Assembly (NCBI RefSeq): GCF_000878135.1
Contig: NZ_JXQZ01000032.1
Coordinates: 62,001-126,000 of the forward strand
Length of the DNA: 64,000 bases
DNA from: Frigoribacterium sp. MEB024
GTDB taxonomy: Bacteria > Actinomycetota > Actinomycetes > Actinomycetales > Microbacteriaceae
Reading direction: 5' to 3'
Shown: in pieces, positions 31,688 through 39,267 of the stretch
Numbering within the stretch: the first letter of the stretch is position 1
Layout of the letters: the number at the start of each line of letters is the position of its first letter
Translations under genes and position numbers: made by a program
Notes under the pieces: model-generated
The model's database searches: none
What the model was told of the DNA's origin: nothing
The model's input: the letters and a program-made list of their open reading frames with translations, nothing else

Positions 31688-32377
31688 TTACTCCTCGGGA
31701 AGAGCAAGCATCGAGCCGGTCGGACGGCTCTTGGGTTTGACGGGTGAGCTATCAACGGGTGCCGGTGGAAGTGCCAGAGCACGGTCGTGCGCAGTGTCGG
31801 CACGGCCAGCCGCCACCACCGACGTCAAGACGGTGGCGCCTTGAAGGGCAGCGAAGATGAGGGGCAGAAGCAAGAGGTTCAAGTGTTCAGCAGAGGCGAG
31901 GCCAGCAACGACAAGGGCGACCCAGACCAGGACATACCCGCACGGGACCCAGATGGATCGGTCAACGGCAACGACTGACGCCGCAAGCAGCCCCTTTGAG
32001 CCGGCGATGACCTCGTCTCGGTCTTCTGGCATGATCTCGGGCGGGTTCTTAGCGAATTGACGATCGATGCGTTCGCTTCGTCGCCAGTTTCCGAGCATCC
32101 TTCTTGAGTTGGGTGCAGTGCTGGGGTCGGCCACGGGGATGAAAGCCATGACGAGACAAGCCACGGCGGCCGAGAAGAACACGATGGCGACGGCGTCTCG
32201 TGCTGGTGGCCCGTCGAAGATGTCCCAGTGGACGGCACTAAAAACAAGGAGAGCGGCGGCCGCCAAAACCACGAGGGCGCCCACCCGTGTTCTCCTGCGG
32301 ACCTTGGCCAAGTCCAGGAACTCTAGGCGCTGCTCTCGGTAGACACGCCAACCACCGCGGATCGCACCCTTGCTCAT
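31688..32377 (-). CDS. Four-helix membrane protein, 229 aa
   Basis: The product starts MSKGAIRGGWRVYREQRLEF, a basic N-terminus, then helices at about 32-50, 63-82, 140-160 and 163-185, with a charged central loop (NSRRMLGNWRRSERIDRQF) and a Pro-rich tail. No family was recognised. It is convergent with the gene at 31171. Confidence 0.65.
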   Translation of the reverse strand: MSKGAIRGGWRVYREQRLEFLDLAKVRRRTRVGALVVLAAAALLVFSAVHWDIFDGPPARDAVAIVFFSAAVACLVMAFIPVADPSTAPNSRRMLGNWRRSERIDRQFAKNPPEIMPEDRDEVIAGSKGLLAASVVAVDRSIWVPCGYVLVWVALVVAGLASAEHLNLLLLPLIFAALQGATVLTSVVAAGRADTAHDRALALPPAPVDSSPVKPKSRPTGSMLALPEE

Positions 32378-32439
32378 CCGTTGATGATGCCCGCAGATCG
32401 TTCCAGCGCCAAGACGTGAAGCTAAGACGGTGGGCCCGT

Positions 32440-32454
32440 CTCAGCTGACGATCG
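32440..32454 (+). repeat. Cassette-boundary core repeat, copy 19
   Basis: CTCAGCTGACGATCG, a diverged copy. Confidence 0.65.
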
Positions 32455-32466
32455 CTGGCCGGGCAG

Positions 32467-32652
32467 TCACTCTCGCGACTGGCGTCGAACGAGCAACCCC
32501 ATCAGGAGCGCGAAAGCGCCCAGAACCACAGCAACAGGCACGAGAATTGGCAGTGCTTCCCGTGCAAGGAGACTGGCGATCACGAGGCCCCCGGCGACGA
32601 CCGTGCAGGCGACGATGACGCGCCTCCAGATAGCCCTTTGCTGTGAAGTCAT
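32467..32652 (-). CDS. Small two-helix membrane protein, 61 aa
   Basis: From the ATG at 32652 (MTSQQRAIWRRVIVACTVVAG) the protein has two helices (about 13-28 and 31-52) and a basic tail (LVRRQSRE). A longer frame exists but begins in low-complexity sequence without a site. It fills the 249-bp unit between cores at 32440 and 32689, the shortest in the array. Confidence 0.6.
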   Translation of the reverse strand: MTSQQRAIWRRVIVACTVVAGGLVIASLLAREALPILVPVAVVLGAFALLMGLLVRRQSRE

Positions 32653-32688
32653 GACAGATGTTTTCACGCGATAGGTCCACTCGTTCTG

Positions 32689-32703
32689 CCCGCTAGGGGA
32701 TCG
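32689..32703 (+). repeat. Cassette-boundary core repeat, copy 20
   Basis: CCCGCTAGGGGATCG, 1-2 nt before the stop codon of the next minus-strand ORF. Confidence 0.8.
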
Positions 32704-32704
32704 T

Positions 32705-32965
32705 TCACTGACTCGGCGTGTCCATGGGCTTGTCGCCTTCGTCCTCAGGCTCGAAGCCGCGGTCAAAGACTTTGTCGGCTCGGTGCCAGACCTGAATCCC
32801 GATCGTGAAGACCACCACGGGCAGGGCGCCGGCCAGGTGAAGCAGCCAAGGACGGTCAGGGGCGACCAGGTCGGCTACGAGGGGACCGGCGACGAGCAGG
32901 ATTGCCGTGATGATCAGTCCGGGGGCCAGCCGCTTCCTCCGCTGCGCCGCAGGAGTTTGCAGGGC
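32705..32965 (-). CDS. Small two-helix membrane protein, start uncertain
   Basis: An 86-codon open frame on the minus strand ends DEGDKPMDTPSQ at 32705. It encodes a basic stretch (AAQRRKRLAPG), helix one (LIITAILLVAGPLVADLV), helix two (LLHLAGALPVVVFTIGIQVW) and an acidic tail. No ATG, GTG or TTG lies before the first helix. A CTG with GGAGGAAG a few bases upstream is the best candidate, or the true start was lost. The clear two-helix pattern and tight fit between cores at 32689 and 33020 argue that it is real. Confidence 0.45.
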   Translation of the reverse strand, partial: ALQTPAAQRRKRLAPGLIITAILLVAGPLVADLVAPDRPWLLHLAGALPVVVFTIGIQVWHRADKVFDRGFEPEDEGDKPMDTPSQ

Positions 32966-33019
32966 TCAGTGTGCAACAAATCGGCCTTCATTGCGCGCAC
33001 GTGTTCCACTGCGCAGGTG

Positions 33020-33034
33020 CCCGATAGCCGATCG
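33020..33034 (+). repeat. Cassette-boundary core repeat, copy 21
   Basis: CCCGATAGCCGATCG. TGCCCG at 33018-33023 can pair with CGGGCA at 33068-33073, a span close to the 53 nt of the long elements. Confidence 0.8.
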
Positions 33035-33119
33035 GCCACCGGTCACATCCATCAGTCTGTTGGACGACGGGCATGTCGCGGGCATCCTGGTGCGCGAACC
33101 GGCGCGCTATGGTCCAGGC

Positions 33120-33392
33120 ATGACGCGTCGTGCTGGTCTGACTTCCCGCCTCGTTCTGGTTGCCGGCCTGGCCGCGTTGGTTGTGGGCATCGTCGTCCTT
33201 GCCATCGCGGCGGCGCAGCCGGTGTCCTTCGGGTGGTTCGCCTATGCGCCCCTGTCGGCTACGACGTTCACAGCCGAGGGTGTGCACATGTTCTCGACCG
33301 CAAGCCTTGTGGGCGCGGCCATCGTCGTCATCAGCTTGCTCGTGCTGGCAGCATGGCTCGGCTACCGACAGGGTGTGCGCCGCAAGCCTTGA
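33120..33392 (+). CDS. Small two-helix membrane protein, 90 aa
   Basis: The ATG at 33120 starts MTRRAGLTSRLVLVAGL. Helix one spans about 10-32 and helix two about 61-82, with an aromatic, probably exterior loop between (SFGWFAYAPLSATTF) and a basic end (YRQGVRRKP). No family was recognised. It is the only gene between cores at 33020 and 33401. Confidence 0.6.
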   Translation: MTRRAGLTSRLVLVAGLAALVVGIVVLAIAAAQPVSFGWFAYAPLSATTFTAEGVHMFSTASLVGAAIVVISLLVLAAWLGYRQGVRRKP

Positions 33393-33400
33393 CGAGGCGT

Positions 33401-33415
33401 CCCGATAGGGGATCG
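33401..33415 (+). repeat. Cassette-boundary core repeat, copy 22
   Basis: CCCGATAGGGGATCG. It heads the second copy of the duplicated 72-aa unit. Confidence 0.85.
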
Positions 33416-33485
33416 GTCGGTGAGACAGTGGCTGCCGGTCAGCGGCCCGCGCGCAGTAGTTCGTCGTATCCGGCATCCTCATCAC

Positions 33486-33704
33486 ATGGAGTTCTCGTGG
33501 TGGACCTGGTCGGGGCTCGTGATCGTCGCCCTCGGGGGACTTGGGCTGATCGGACGCGCTTGTGTGATGGCCGTTCGCCGAGACGGCATCGCGCGGGCCA
33601 GGGCGGAGCGCGGTCCGAGCGCTCCGTGGTTCTGGTCCGGAATCGGGTTGCTCGTCGTGACCGGTGTCGTCCTGGCCCTCTGGGTCCTCGTGCTCGACAG
33701 CTGA
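33486..33704 (+). CDS. Small two-helix membrane protein, 72 aa (copy 2)
   Basis: A near-identical paralogue of the protein at 2498-2716: the same MEFSWWTWSG start, two helices and basic GIARARAERG loop, with few substitutions. The DNA is also highly similar from the core repeat upstream to about 15 nt past the stop. Both copies keep the reading frame, so both are probably expressed. The function is unknown. Confidence 0.7.
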   Translation: MEFSWWTWSGLVIVALGGLGLIGRACVMAVRRDGIARARAERGPSAPWFWSGIGLLVVTGVVLALWVLVLDS

Positions 33705-33740
33705 CTGGCTCACGTGCAGCTCTGACCGGGCAGCCAGCCG

Positions 33741-33756
33741 TCCGGATGGACGGTCG
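33741..33756 (+). repeat. Degenerate cassette-boundary core, last copy
   Basis: TCCGGATGGACGGTCG followed by TTCATCGG, a weak match that marks the right end of the array. Confidence 0.45.
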
Positions 33757-33905
33757 TTCATCGGACACCATCTGAGACCGAGGACTGCTGCGGTAGAGGT
33801 GATGATCGGGACTGGGGGCCCCGAGGTGCTCGGTCGTGAAGATGTCGGGTGTCTGTCGGGTCCGTGTCGTGGACCTCGGGGCTGGTCGTTCTTAGTGTGA
33901 GGTGC

Positions 33906-34403
33906 ATGAACGAGACACGCATCGTCGATCTCAGGACCCAGTCGGGTTGGACCCAGGAACGCCTCGCGGACGAGAGCGGCGTGACCGTCCGCACCGTCCA
34001 GAGGCTCGAGGCGGGCAACGAGGGGAGCCTGGACACGCTGTCGCGGGTGGCGAAGGCGTTCGGTGTCCCGGTTCGTGATCTCTTCGTCACGGTCGCCGAG
34101 GACGACTACGGCCGCTCGGTGACGGCGCTCGACGAACGGACGACTCGCCAGCAGGAACGCCGAGGCCGCGTCGAGGAGGGCTTCCGAGCCCTGTACTACG
34201 GGGTGGGTGTGCTCTTCACGATCGCCGTGGTCGTCGCAGTCGCCACCGACGTCGTGCCGAACGTCGTGATCTTCTCGATTCCCGCCTACTGGGTCGCCGG
34301 GTGGTTGCTGTCGATGTTCGTATTCCTCGTCGTCCTCAGTCCGCGTCTGGACCGCGCCTATCCTCTCTCCCGTGCCGCCACGGACGAGGCGACGAGCAGG
34401 TAG
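33906..34403 (+). CDS. XRE-family regulator with C-terminal membrane helices
   Basis: The product is 165 aa (MNETRIVDLRTQSGWTQERL). The N-terminal XRE helix-turn-helix (about 1-60) has WTQERLADESGVTVRTVQRLEAG. Two helices follow (about 100-120 and 123-147), so DNA binding would be tethered to the membrane. Such HTH-2TM proteins are common in actinomycetes and usually lack a known signal. It is the first gene to the right of the repeat array. Confidence 0.88.
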   Translation: MNETRIVDLRTQSGWTQERLADESGVTVRTVQRLEAGNEGSLDTLSRVAKAFGVPVRDLFVTVAEDDYGRSVTALDERTTRQQERRGRVEEGFRALYYGVGVLFTIAVVVAVATDVVPNVVIFSIPAYWVAGWLLSMFVFLVVLSPRLDRAYPLSRAATDEATSR

Positions 34404-34456
34404 GCACATCGTTTCGCCGGGACACGGGTGTCCTGTCGACCTGCGAAGCTCGGGTC

Positions 34457-35017
34457 ATGTCGTGGCCCCGGGCTGAAGCCCTCCGAACGGATCGTCTCTC
34501 TCTGGAGCCGCTCGCCGTGGAGCACGCGAGCGAGATGGTGGTCGCTCTGGCGCCACAGGATCTGTACCGGTTCACGGGTGGGGAGCCTCCGACGCTCGAG
34601 GAACTCGAAGCGCGTTACCGCCGTCAGTCGACGGGTCAGTCCGAAGAGGGACGTGCCGGGTGGCTCAACTGGATCATCCGATCTGCTGGCGGTGGGCCGG
34701 CCGTCGGATTCGTCCAGGCGACGCTCACCCGCGAGGGCGCTGACCTCGTTGCTGATCTCGCGTGGCTGGTCACGGCCTCGGAACAGGGTCGCGGTCTCGC
34801 TGTGGAGGCGGCGACAGCTGTCGTGACGTGGCTGACCTCGATGGGTGTCGGACGTCTTCAGGCCTACGTCCACCCCGACCACGCGGCGTCAGCCCGGGTG
34901 GCCGAACGGCTCGGGCTCGTCCCCACGTCGACAGTCGTCGACGACGAGACCCTCTGGGAAGCCGTCATCGCTCCCATGGCACAGCGGCACGAGGGCGTCC
35001 GTCAGCCGATCGTCTAG
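34457..35017 (+). CDS. GNAT-family N-acetyltransferase (RimJ type)
   Basis: The product is 186 aa (MSWPRAEALRTDRLSLEPL). The motifs are LRTDRLSLEPLAVEHA (RimJ/RimL start), WLVTASEQGRGLAVEAATAVV (acetyl-CoA loop QGRGLA), and VHPDHAASARVAERLGL (the usual C-terminal signature). The substrate is unknown. Confidence 0.92.
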   Translation: MSWPRAEALRTDRLSLEPLAVEHASEMVVALAPQDLYRFTGGEPPTLEELEARYRRQSTGQSEEGRAGWLNWIIRSAGGGPAVGFVQATLTREGADLVADLAWLVTASEQGRGLAVEAATAVVTWLTSMGVGRLQAYVHPDHAASARVAERLGLVPTSTVVDDETLWEAVIAPMAQRHEGVRQPIV

Positions 35018-35208
35018 CGGGGCCTCTCGGGAGGATCAGGGGCCGGTCGCTGCATGCTTCGACGGTACGTGCGGTTCGTCGGTCGGGGATCAGCCTCGTG
35101 GTGGAGTCGGGGCTCGTCCGACCATCGCCATCGGTCGCCGGACGGCAGTGCCGTGCGTTCTCGGGCCACCCGGTGCGACGTCTCAGCCCCGCGGCGCATC
35201 ATGAGGCC

Positions 35209-35733
35209 ATGCCCGCCTTCCGCCGCCCCTCCCGTCCGTCCCACCCCGTCCGCGTCGAGCCCGGCCCCGGGCAGGAGTCCGTCTGGGACTACCCCCGCCC
35301 GCCACGCGTCGAACCCCGCACCGAGCGCGTCGTCGTCCGTCTCGGCGGCGTCGTGGTGGCCGACACGACGGCCGCGATCCGCGTGCTCGAGACGAGCCAC
35401 CCGCCCGTCTACTACCTGCCCCGCTCGGACTTCACCGCAGGAGCCCTGTCGCGCGCCGAGGGGCGCAGCCTCTGCGAGTTCAAGGGCCAGGCCGGCTACC
35501 TCGACGTGACCGGTGGGGGAGTCGTCGCGCGCCGCGCCGGCTGGACCTACGCCGCCCCCTGGCCCGGCTACGAGTCCCTCGTCAACCACGTCGCGATCTA
35601 CCCGGGTGCCATGGACTCGTGCGAGATCGACGGCGAGGTGGTCCAGGCGCAGGAGGGCGACTTCTACGGCGGCTGGACCACCGCGAACCTGGTCGGCCCG
35701 TTCAAGGGCGCGCCCGGCACGATGGGCTGGTAG
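35209..35733 (+). CDS. DUF427 domain protein
   Basis: The product is 174 aa. The DUF427 core is complete: YYLPRSDFTAGAL, CEFKGQAGYLDV, AAPWPGYESLVNHVAIYPGAMDSCEIDGE and YGGWTTANLVGPFKG. These are small beta-rich cytosolic proteins, widespread in actinomycetes, of unknown enzyme activity. It is followed at 33 nt by a DoxX-like gene. Confidence 0.93.
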   Translation: MPAFRRPSRPSHPVRVEPGPGQESVWDYPRPPRVEPRTERVVVRLGGVVVADTTAAIRVLETSHPPVYYLPRSDFTAGALSRAEGRSLCEFKGQAGYLDVTGGGVVARRAGWTYAAPWPGYESLVNHVAIYPGAMDSCEIDGEVVQAQEGDFYGGWTTANLVGPFKGAPGTMGW

Positions 35734-35766
35734 GGACGAGGGCCCCAACAGGAGGAGACTGGACGG

Positions 35767-36207
35767 ATGTCCAGACGACCCCGCCCCCGCCCCACGTCCC
35801 TCGCCCGCACCTTGGGCCGCATCGCCCTCGGTGGCGCCCTGGTCTTCGCCGGCACGAGCCACCTCACGTTCGCCCGTGAGCCGTTCCAGGCCCAGGTGCC
35901 CGAATGGTTGCCGCTCGACGACGACTTCGTCGTGCTCGCCTCCGGCGTCGTCGAGATCGGCATCGGCGCGGCCCTCGTCGTCGCCCCCAAGCACCGCGTG
36001 ACGGTCGGCTGGGTCGCCGCGGCGTTCTTCACCGCGATCTTCCCCGGTAACATCTCGCAGCTCGTCACGCACACCGACGCATTCGGCCTCGACACCGACG
36101 GCAAGCGCGCCTTCCGCTTGATCTTCCAGCCGCTGCTCGTCCTGCTCTCGCTCTGGTCGACGGGCGCCTGGCGCGACCGTCGCAGCATCGGCCGTCGCGC
36201 CAAGTAG
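35767..36207 (+). CDS. DoxX-like membrane protein
   Basis: The product is 146 aa. GRIALGGALVFAGTSHLTFAREPFQAQVPEWLPLDDD is the DoxX-like N-terminal helix and loop, then helices at about 57-75, 85-102 and 118-134, with conserved FPGNISQ. The ribosome binding site is AGGAGGAG. It is related to the protein at 50332. Possible roles include redox or sulfur metabolism in the membrane. Confidence 0.88.
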   Translation: MSRRPRPRPTSLARTLGRIALGGALVFAGTSHLTFAREPFQAQVPEWLPLDDDFVVLASGVVEIGIGAALVVAPKHRVTVGWVAAAFFTAIFPGNISQLVTHTDAFGLDTDGKRAFRLIFQPLLVLLSLWSTGAWRDRRSIGRRAK

Positions 36208-36227
36208 ACGCGACCGCTCCCCGACCC

Positions 36228-36239
36228 GAGGAGGCGCGG
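36228..36239 (+). repeat. GAGGAGGCGCGG motif, copy 1
   Basis: An exact 12-bp motif just before the stop of the convergent lysozyme-like gene. Confidence 0.7.
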
Positions 36240-36240
36240 C

Positions 36241-36831
36241 TCAGCTCGACAGCGCCGCCACGACCACCTCGGCGTCGGGGAACCACCTCGTGTAGTGGTC
36301 GGGGTCGGCGTTGACCTGCACGGCGTGCGCCGCCTGGGTCGGCGTCAGGTCCTTCCAGCCCGGGATCGCCACGAGCTTCGTGAAGAAGCTCGTCGCCGCC
36401 GTGTAGGGGTCCATGCGCTGCTCGTAGGTGCCCCACTGGCCGTTGTCGCGTTGCTGGAAGAGCCCTCGGCTGTCGGGCCCGACGGCGTCGCCGTAGTCGA
36501 TGTTCCGCAGGCTCGACTCACCCATCGCGGTCATGACGCCGATCGCCTGGGTGTGTTCTCCGATGCCCTGAGCCCGGGCCGCCAGCATGATGTAGGCGGC
36601 GTTCACGAGACGGTCCTGGCAGTAGCCGGCGACCGGCCCGGCCGGCACCTCGATGTCGCCGACCATCACCGGGTCGACCTCGGGGCACGCGGGCACGGGC
36701 GTCGACGTGATCGCCGTGACCTCCTCGTCGCGGGGCGCCGTGAGGGCCGAGACGACCATGGCGATCGCGACGACGAAGGCGACGAGCCCGACGCCGAACA
36801 CGACGGAGACGGCGATCAGCACGCGGCGCAC
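36241..36831 (-). CDS. Membrane-anchored lysozyme-like (transglycosylase-type) protein
   Basis: The product is 196 aa. A signal anchor at residues 3-30 (VLIAVSVVFGVGLVAFVVAIAMV). The outer domain contains NAAYIMLAARAQGIGEHTQAIGVMTAMGESSLRNIDYGD, where the Glu of GESSL is in the position of the lysozyme-fold catalytic acid, then DSRGLFQQR and WGTYEQRMDPYTAATSFF, as in peptidoglycan transglycosylases of actinomycetes. It probably acts on cell-wall glycan outside the membrane. Confidence 0.85.
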   Translation of the reverse strand: MRRVLIAVSVVFGVGLVAFVVAIAMVVSALTAPRDEEVTAITSTPVPACPEVDPVMVGDIEVPAGPVAGYCQDRLVNAAYIMLAARAQGIGEHTQAIGVMTAMGESSLRNIDYGDAVGPDSRGLFQQRDNGQWGTYEQRMDPYTAATSFFTKLVAIPGWKDLTPTQAAHAVQVNADPDHYTRWFPDAEVVVAALSS

Positions 36832-37118
36832 GGCGGGCCTCCTGAGGGTCGGGTGGCGTGGCGATCAGCGGGCGGCGACCGGCACGGAAGTCGTCGTCGA
36901 GGATAGGCGATCCGCTCGACAGTTCGTCCCACGTCGGCTGGGCGATCGATGGGCCTCCCTCCGAATGCCCTGGCAATCCGCCATCGACATGCCGGTAACG
37001 TTGCCGCCCGTCGACCCGACCACTCGGGCCGCGGCAGCCGGGCACCGCCCCTCCGCAGCTCGATCGCCGAGGCGCCCGTCCGACCGACCGGCGCCCGAGA
37101 TCCAGAGGAACGTCGTTC

Positions 37119-38708
37119 ATGGGAACCCCACCCACCCCTGCCCGCGAGACCCGTCCCGACCGCCCGACCCGCGCCTCCGGACGGAGGCGCCCGCGGCGTC
37201 TGCGCGTCGACGACGTCACCGTCGTCGACCCGGCGATGATGAAGCGCGCCATCGGCGGCACCGTCGTCGGCAACACCATGGAGTGGTACGACGTCGGCGT
37301 CTACGGCTACCTCGCCGTCACGATGGGCCGGGTCTTCCTGCCCGAGGCCGACCCGTCGCTGCAGATCCTCTTCAGCCTCGGCGTCTTCGCCTCGACCTAC
37401 GTCGCTCGCCCGCTCGGCGGGGTCGTCTTCGGCCGCCTCGGTGACCGGGTCGGACGTCAGAAGGTGCTCGCGACCACGCTCATCATGATGGCGGGCGCGA
37501 CCTTCCTGATCGGCGTGCTGCCCGACTTCGCCGCGATCGGCGCCCTCGCCCCGATCGCCCTCGTCGTGCTCAAGCTGCTGCAGGGCTTCTCGACCGGTGG
37601 GGAGTACGCCGGGGCGACGACGTTCGTCAGCGAGTACGCACCCGACAAACGGCGCGGCTTCTTCGCGAGCATCCTCGACCTCGGCAGCTACCTGGGCTTC
37701 GCGCTCGGCGCCGCGGTCGTGTCGGTGCTCCAGCTGCTGACCACCGAGCAGCAGATGCTCGACTGGGCCTGGCGCCTGCCCTTCCTGCTGGCCGGCGTGC
37801 TCGGCGTCGTCGCGATCTACTTCCGCCTGAAGATCGAGGAGTCGCCCGCGTTCCAGGCGACGCAGGACGCGCAAGAGAACAAGGTCGGCGAGATCGCCGA
37901 CGCGCAGGGCCGTCCGCGCAACACCCTCGCCCTCGTCCGGCAGCACTGGCGTCCGATCGTCATCGCGATCGGCCTCGTCGCCGCCTCCAACACCGTCGGC
38001 TACGCGCTGACCAGCTACATGCCGACCTACCTGACCGACTCGCTCGGCTACGACCCGCTGCACGGCACGCTGCTGACCATCCCGGTGCTGGTGCTGCTCG
38101 CCCTGCTGCTGCCCGTCGCCGGGCGCCTGAGCGACCGCATCGGCCGACGTCCCGTCATGTGGCTCGGTGCCGCATCGGTGCTGCTGCTCGCCCTGCCCGC
38201 GTTCCTCCTGATCGGCGTCGGCAGCACCGCGACGACCCTCGCCGGGCTGTCGCTGCTCGCCGTGAGCGTCGCGCTCTGGGTGTCGAGCCAGGCGTCGTCG
38301 CTGCCCGCGCTCTTCCCGACGGCGAGCCGCTACGGCGCGATGGGCGTGTCGTACAACGTCGCGATCGCCGTGTTCGGCGGGACGACACCCCTGATCATCC
38401 AGGCGCTGCTGCAGGCGACCGGCAACGAGCTCGTGCCGGCGTTCTTCCTGATGGCGACCTCGCTGATCGGTGCCGTCGCGGTGTGGTTCATGAAGGAGTC
38501 GTCGCAGCGCCCGCTTCCCGGCTCGATGCCGAGCGTGGCCACCGAGGCCGAGGCGCACGAGCTGGTCGAGACGCAGGACGCCAATCCCCACATCGACCTC
38601 GGCGACCTGCCCTTCCTCGACGCCGAGCCCGCCGAGCCCGCCGAGCCCGCCGAGCCCGCCGCGACGACCGCACCCGCCGCGCCGCCCTCACAGGGGACCG
38701 CGAGCTAG
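37119..38708 (+). CDS. MFS transporter, MHS (ProP-like) family
   Basis: The product is 529 aa. After a basic N-terminus, TVVGNTMEWYDVGVYGYLAVTMG is the MHS signature in helix 1. ARPLGGVVFGRLGDRVGRQK is the MFS loop 2-3 motif, and LLQGFSTGGEYAGATTF lies in helix 5. About 12 helices. Likely substrates are compatible solutes or organic acids with protons. The C-terminal cytoplasmic tail carries about four AEP repeats (38623-38660), unusual for the family. The stop overlaps that of the convergent gene by 4 bp. Confidence 0.93.
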   Translation: MGTPPTPARETRPDRPTRASGRRRPRRLRVDDVTVVDPAMMKRAIGGTVVGNTMEWYDVGVYGYLAVTMGRVFLPEADPSLQILFSLGVFASTYVARPLGGVVFGRLGDRVGRQKVLATTLIMMAGATFLIGVLPDFAAIGALAPIALVVLKLLQGFSTGGEYAGATTFVSEYAPDKRRGFFASILDLGSYLGFALGAAVVSVLQLLTTEQQMLDWAWRLPFLLAGVLGVVAIYFRLKIEESPAFQATQDAQENKVGEIADAQGRPRNTLALVRQHWRPIVIAIGLVAASNTVGYALTSYMPTYLTDSLGYDPLHGTLLTIPVLVLLALLLPVAGRLSDRIGRRPVMWLGAASVLLLALPAFLLIGVGSTATTLAGLSLLAVSVALWVSSQASSLPALFPTASRYGAMGVSYNVAIAVFGGTTPLIIQALLQATGNELVPAFFLMATSLIGAVAVWFMKESSQRPLPGSMPSVATEAEAHELVETQDANPHIDLGDLPFLDAEPAEPAEPAEPAATTAPAAPPSQGTAS

Positions 38709-39247
38709 AGCAGTTCGGCCCGATCGGCGAGGTAGGCGGCGAGGTCGCGGACCTCGCCGGTCGCCGTGCCCCACCGCACGAGGGCGTGCCCGTCGCGGAC
38801 GAGGAGGCGCTGCTCGCCGCCCTGCAACGCCGCGGTCGACAGGTCCACCGGCTCGTATGCGTAGTTGACGACCTCGCCCTCGGCGAAGTGGCCGCGCACG
38901 GCTGCCCGCCGTTCGGCCTTGCGCTGTTCGACCTGGGCGGACAGGTGCTGTGAACGGGTCGGCGTCACCGCCCGCGTGATGCGACCGGTCTCGAAGACCC
39001 GGCCGTCGGTGCCGAGCAGCAGCACGCCGAGTCGCCAGGCGCGCCCGGCGGGCTCGAGGGACTCGGCGGTCTTCACCACGACGATGCGCCGGGCGGGCTT
39101 GTAGCGGGCGAGGGCCTCGGTGCGCGCCTCGCGTGCGGCCAGGTCGGCGGCCGCCTGCTCGACGAGGGCTCGGAGCGACGCGGCCGCCTGATCGTCCGAT
39201 GGGGACTCCGAGGCCGGCACCACGCCTCCTGGGGTCGGGTCGTCCAC
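38705..39247 (-). CDS. Hypothetical protein, 180 aa
   Basis: GTG at 39247 (MDDPTPGGVVPASES); GTGs at 39223 or 39220 after CCAGGAGG are alternatives. The product is soluble and basic: an N-terminal helix rich in Ala/Arg, then RIVVVKTAESLEPAGRAWRLGVLLLGTDGRVFETGRITRAV and EGEVVNYAYEPVDL. I have seen such proteins as conserved hypotheticals in Microbacteriaceae. The function is unknown. It is downstream of the UPF0303 gene on the same strand. Confidence 0.75.
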   Translation of the reverse strand: MDDPTPGGVVPASESPSDDQAAASLRALVEQAAADLAAREARTEALARYKPARRIVVVKTAESLEPAGRAWRLGVLLLGTDGRVFETGRITRAVTPTRSQHLSAQVEQRKAERRAAVRGHFAEGEVVNYAYEPVDLSTAALQGGEQRLLVRDGHALVRWGTATGEVRDLAAYLADRAELL

Positions 39248-39267
39248 GTGGTGCTCGGGCGGTGGGA

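Noticed and set aside
512-33756. Core repeats as a CRISPR array
   Set aside because: Units are 250 bp to several kb with coding content, not regular spacers, and there are no cas genes.
32783-33775. 330-codon plus-strand ORF across three units
   Set aside because: It runs through two repeat cores and covers several small genes in other frames, including the duplicated 72-aa gene.
36900-36915. GATAGGCGATCC as a further core repeat copy
   Set aside because: It matches 11 of 15 bases and lacks the flanking pattern, and it lies outside the array, so it is probably chance.
36816-38591. Long minus-strand ORF opposite the MHS transporter
   Set aside because: Composition bias of the antisense frame; no start site and no domain match.
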